NCBI GenBank assembly: GCA_902800025.1
Contig: CADCDA010000001.1
Coordinates: 152,288 to 216,287, forward strand
Source: an uncultured Erysipelotrichaceae bacterium
Lineage (GTDB): Bacteria; Bacillota_I; Bacilli_A; RFN20; CAG-826
DNA length: 64,000 nucleotides
Direction of reading: 5' to 3'
Part shown: positions 63,111-64,000 of the stretch, in pieces
Numbering within the stretch: the first letter of the stretch is position 1
How the letters are laid out: each line of letters starts with the position of its first letter
The notes under the pieces: model-generated
The model's input: only the letters and a program-made list of their open reading frames with translations
Told to the model about the DNA's origin: nothing
Databases searched by the model: none
Made by a program: the position numbers and the translations under genes

Positions 63111-63998
63111 TTAATTCATATGCACTAATGACGCATTTTCTAAACTTATATTTGCAAAACTATCATTTTGACTAATCAACTGGTATTCAAAACCATATTT
63201 GCTCATTTCGGGAACATAATAAAAATCAGCAAACATTTTATTTATGGATTTTAAAAAGGGTGAACTAATATAAACAAAAAGGTTTAACCATTTCCAAACA
63301 TGTAAATTATGACCATTTTGTTTTGCGAAGGATTTTACTATTTCCACAGTATCTGCCAATTCCGCATTTTGTGGATAAAACGTTCCATCTAGTTCTCTCA
63401 ATATGATTTGTTTTACAAACTCGGATAAATTATCAACGAACAACATACTTCTTTTGTTGTGAAAAGCCGGAAAAATTGGTGTAATAGTTCCTAATTTAGC
63501 TAATCGCATAAAATTACCTTTGCAATTAGGCCCATATATCATAGGAGGCCTTAAAATTGCAATTTTAAACGATTTGTCTTCTAATTTATGTAATCCTATT
63601 TCTGCCTGTAATTTGCTGTCTCCATAAAAACCATTTGGATTAGGGACTGTCTCTGGCGTTATTACATTCGCTTTTAATGACTTTGATTCCCTATATACAA
63701 TTCCTGATGACATAAAAATGAAATGTTTCACTCCATGATTTTTTGCATAATTTGCAATTTCAATTGTCAAATCAGTATTAACTTTTCTATATAGTGGCTC
63801 CATTTTTTTCTTTGCATCAACATGGGCAATGCCTGCAACATGAAACACAACATCATATTTTGAGAAGTCAGCCTTTTTCCACTCATCATTAAAAGTCGAA
63901 ACGGTATCTACTTCAAATAATTCAGGATTCTTGAGTAACCATTTCTCGACATTTGTTCCTACATAACTATTTGCACCAGTAATCAAAACTCGTTTCAC
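63111..63998 (-). CDS. NAD-dependent epimerase/reductase of the polysaccharide locus
   Basis: A 295-residue extended short-chain dehydrogenase. It has VLITGANSYVGTN, FHVAGIAHVDA, FMSSGIVY and YGDSKLQAE with the Tyr-xxx-Lys pair, and ILRPPMIYGP. The start is a GTG at 63998, two bases from the window end; an earlier start outside cannot be excluded. It may be a 4-epimerase or reductase for a UDP-HexNAc, as such genes often accompany the dehydrogenase that follows. Confidence 0.85.
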   Translation of the reverse strand: MKRVLITGANSYVGTNVEKWLLKNPELFEVDTVSTFNDEWKKADFSKYDVVFHVAGIAHVDAKKKMEPLYRKVNTDLTIEIANYAKNHGVKHFIFMSSGIVYRESKSLKANVITPETVPNPNGFYGDSKLQAEIGLHKLEDKSFKIAILRPPMIYGPNCKGNFMRLAKLGTITPIFPAFHNKRSMLFVDNLSEFVKQIILRELDGTFYPQNAELADTVEIVKSFAKQNGHNLHVWKWLNLFVYISSPFLKSINKMFADFYYVPEMSKYGFEYQLISQNDSFANISLENASLVHMN

Positions 63999-64000
63999 TA

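Overview
The window is low-GC bacterial DNA read with the standard bacterial code. SUF-type iron-sulfur assembly of the sufCDSUB kind with a SufU scaffold, an ECF riboflavin transporter under an FMN riboswitch, YhaM, RecX, PrsA-like lipoproteins and strong AGGAGG ribosome sites all point to a Bacillota (Firmicutes) member, probably an uncultured host-associated Bacilli/Erysipelotrichia-like lineage. That placement is inference from gene content; there is no rRNA in the window. I saw no tRNA, rRNA, CRISPR array, insertion sequence or prophage.

Bases 1-33,900 are mostly housekeeping. From the left: an exported peptide-binding lipoprotein (cut by the window edge) behind a cell-surface subtilase; IspD-like and DUF3899 genes; a ferredoxin; ribU with an FMN riboswitch; rsmG and mnmG at the end of a sufC-D-S-U-B operon; two tandem lipoproteins, the first PrsA-like; hinT; a small XRE/DUF2442 plus DUF4160 pair with its own operator; a flippase-recX-yhaM operon; pckA followed by an aspartate aminotransferase; an AbiEi/AbiEii toxin-antitoxin pair with an apparently leaderless antitoxin mRNA; a deoxyinosine glycosylase; and four poorly known genes, one of them tocopherol-cyclase-like.

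Bases 33,900-47,900 are an accessory, defence-rich stretch, all on the minus strand. It holds an MqsR-like toxin with an antitoxin whose C-terminus looks like a SecB chaperone, a PHP-nuclease/ABC-ATPase cassette with small partners, a complete retron (predicted msr-msd RNA, nucleoside-deoxyribosyltransferase-like effector, reverse transcriptase), and a type II CBASS operon (membrane-NUDIX effector, CD-NTase, E2-E1 fusion, JAMM protease). These are interleaved with polysaccharide genes: rmlC, rmlB, a nuclease-like gene between them, and a broken UDP-GlcNAc 2-epimerase.

Bases 47,900-64,000 are a surface-polysaccharide locus transcribed leftward: epimerase, nucleotide-sugar dehydrogenase, rhamnosyltransferase-like GT, Wzy, Wzx, GT4, CDP-glycerol-type transferase, a three-gene set resembling pneumococcal gtp1-gtp2-gtp3 for nucleotide-activated glycerol, rmlA, rmlD, an aminotransferase, Wzz and a degenerate CpsD-like protein. 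The product is probably a rhamnose-containing polymer decorated with glycerol phosphate. CBASS and the retron sit exactly where the rml set is split (rmlA/rmlD on one side, rmlC/rmlB on the other), so the capsule locus appears to have acted as a landing site for anti-phage modules.
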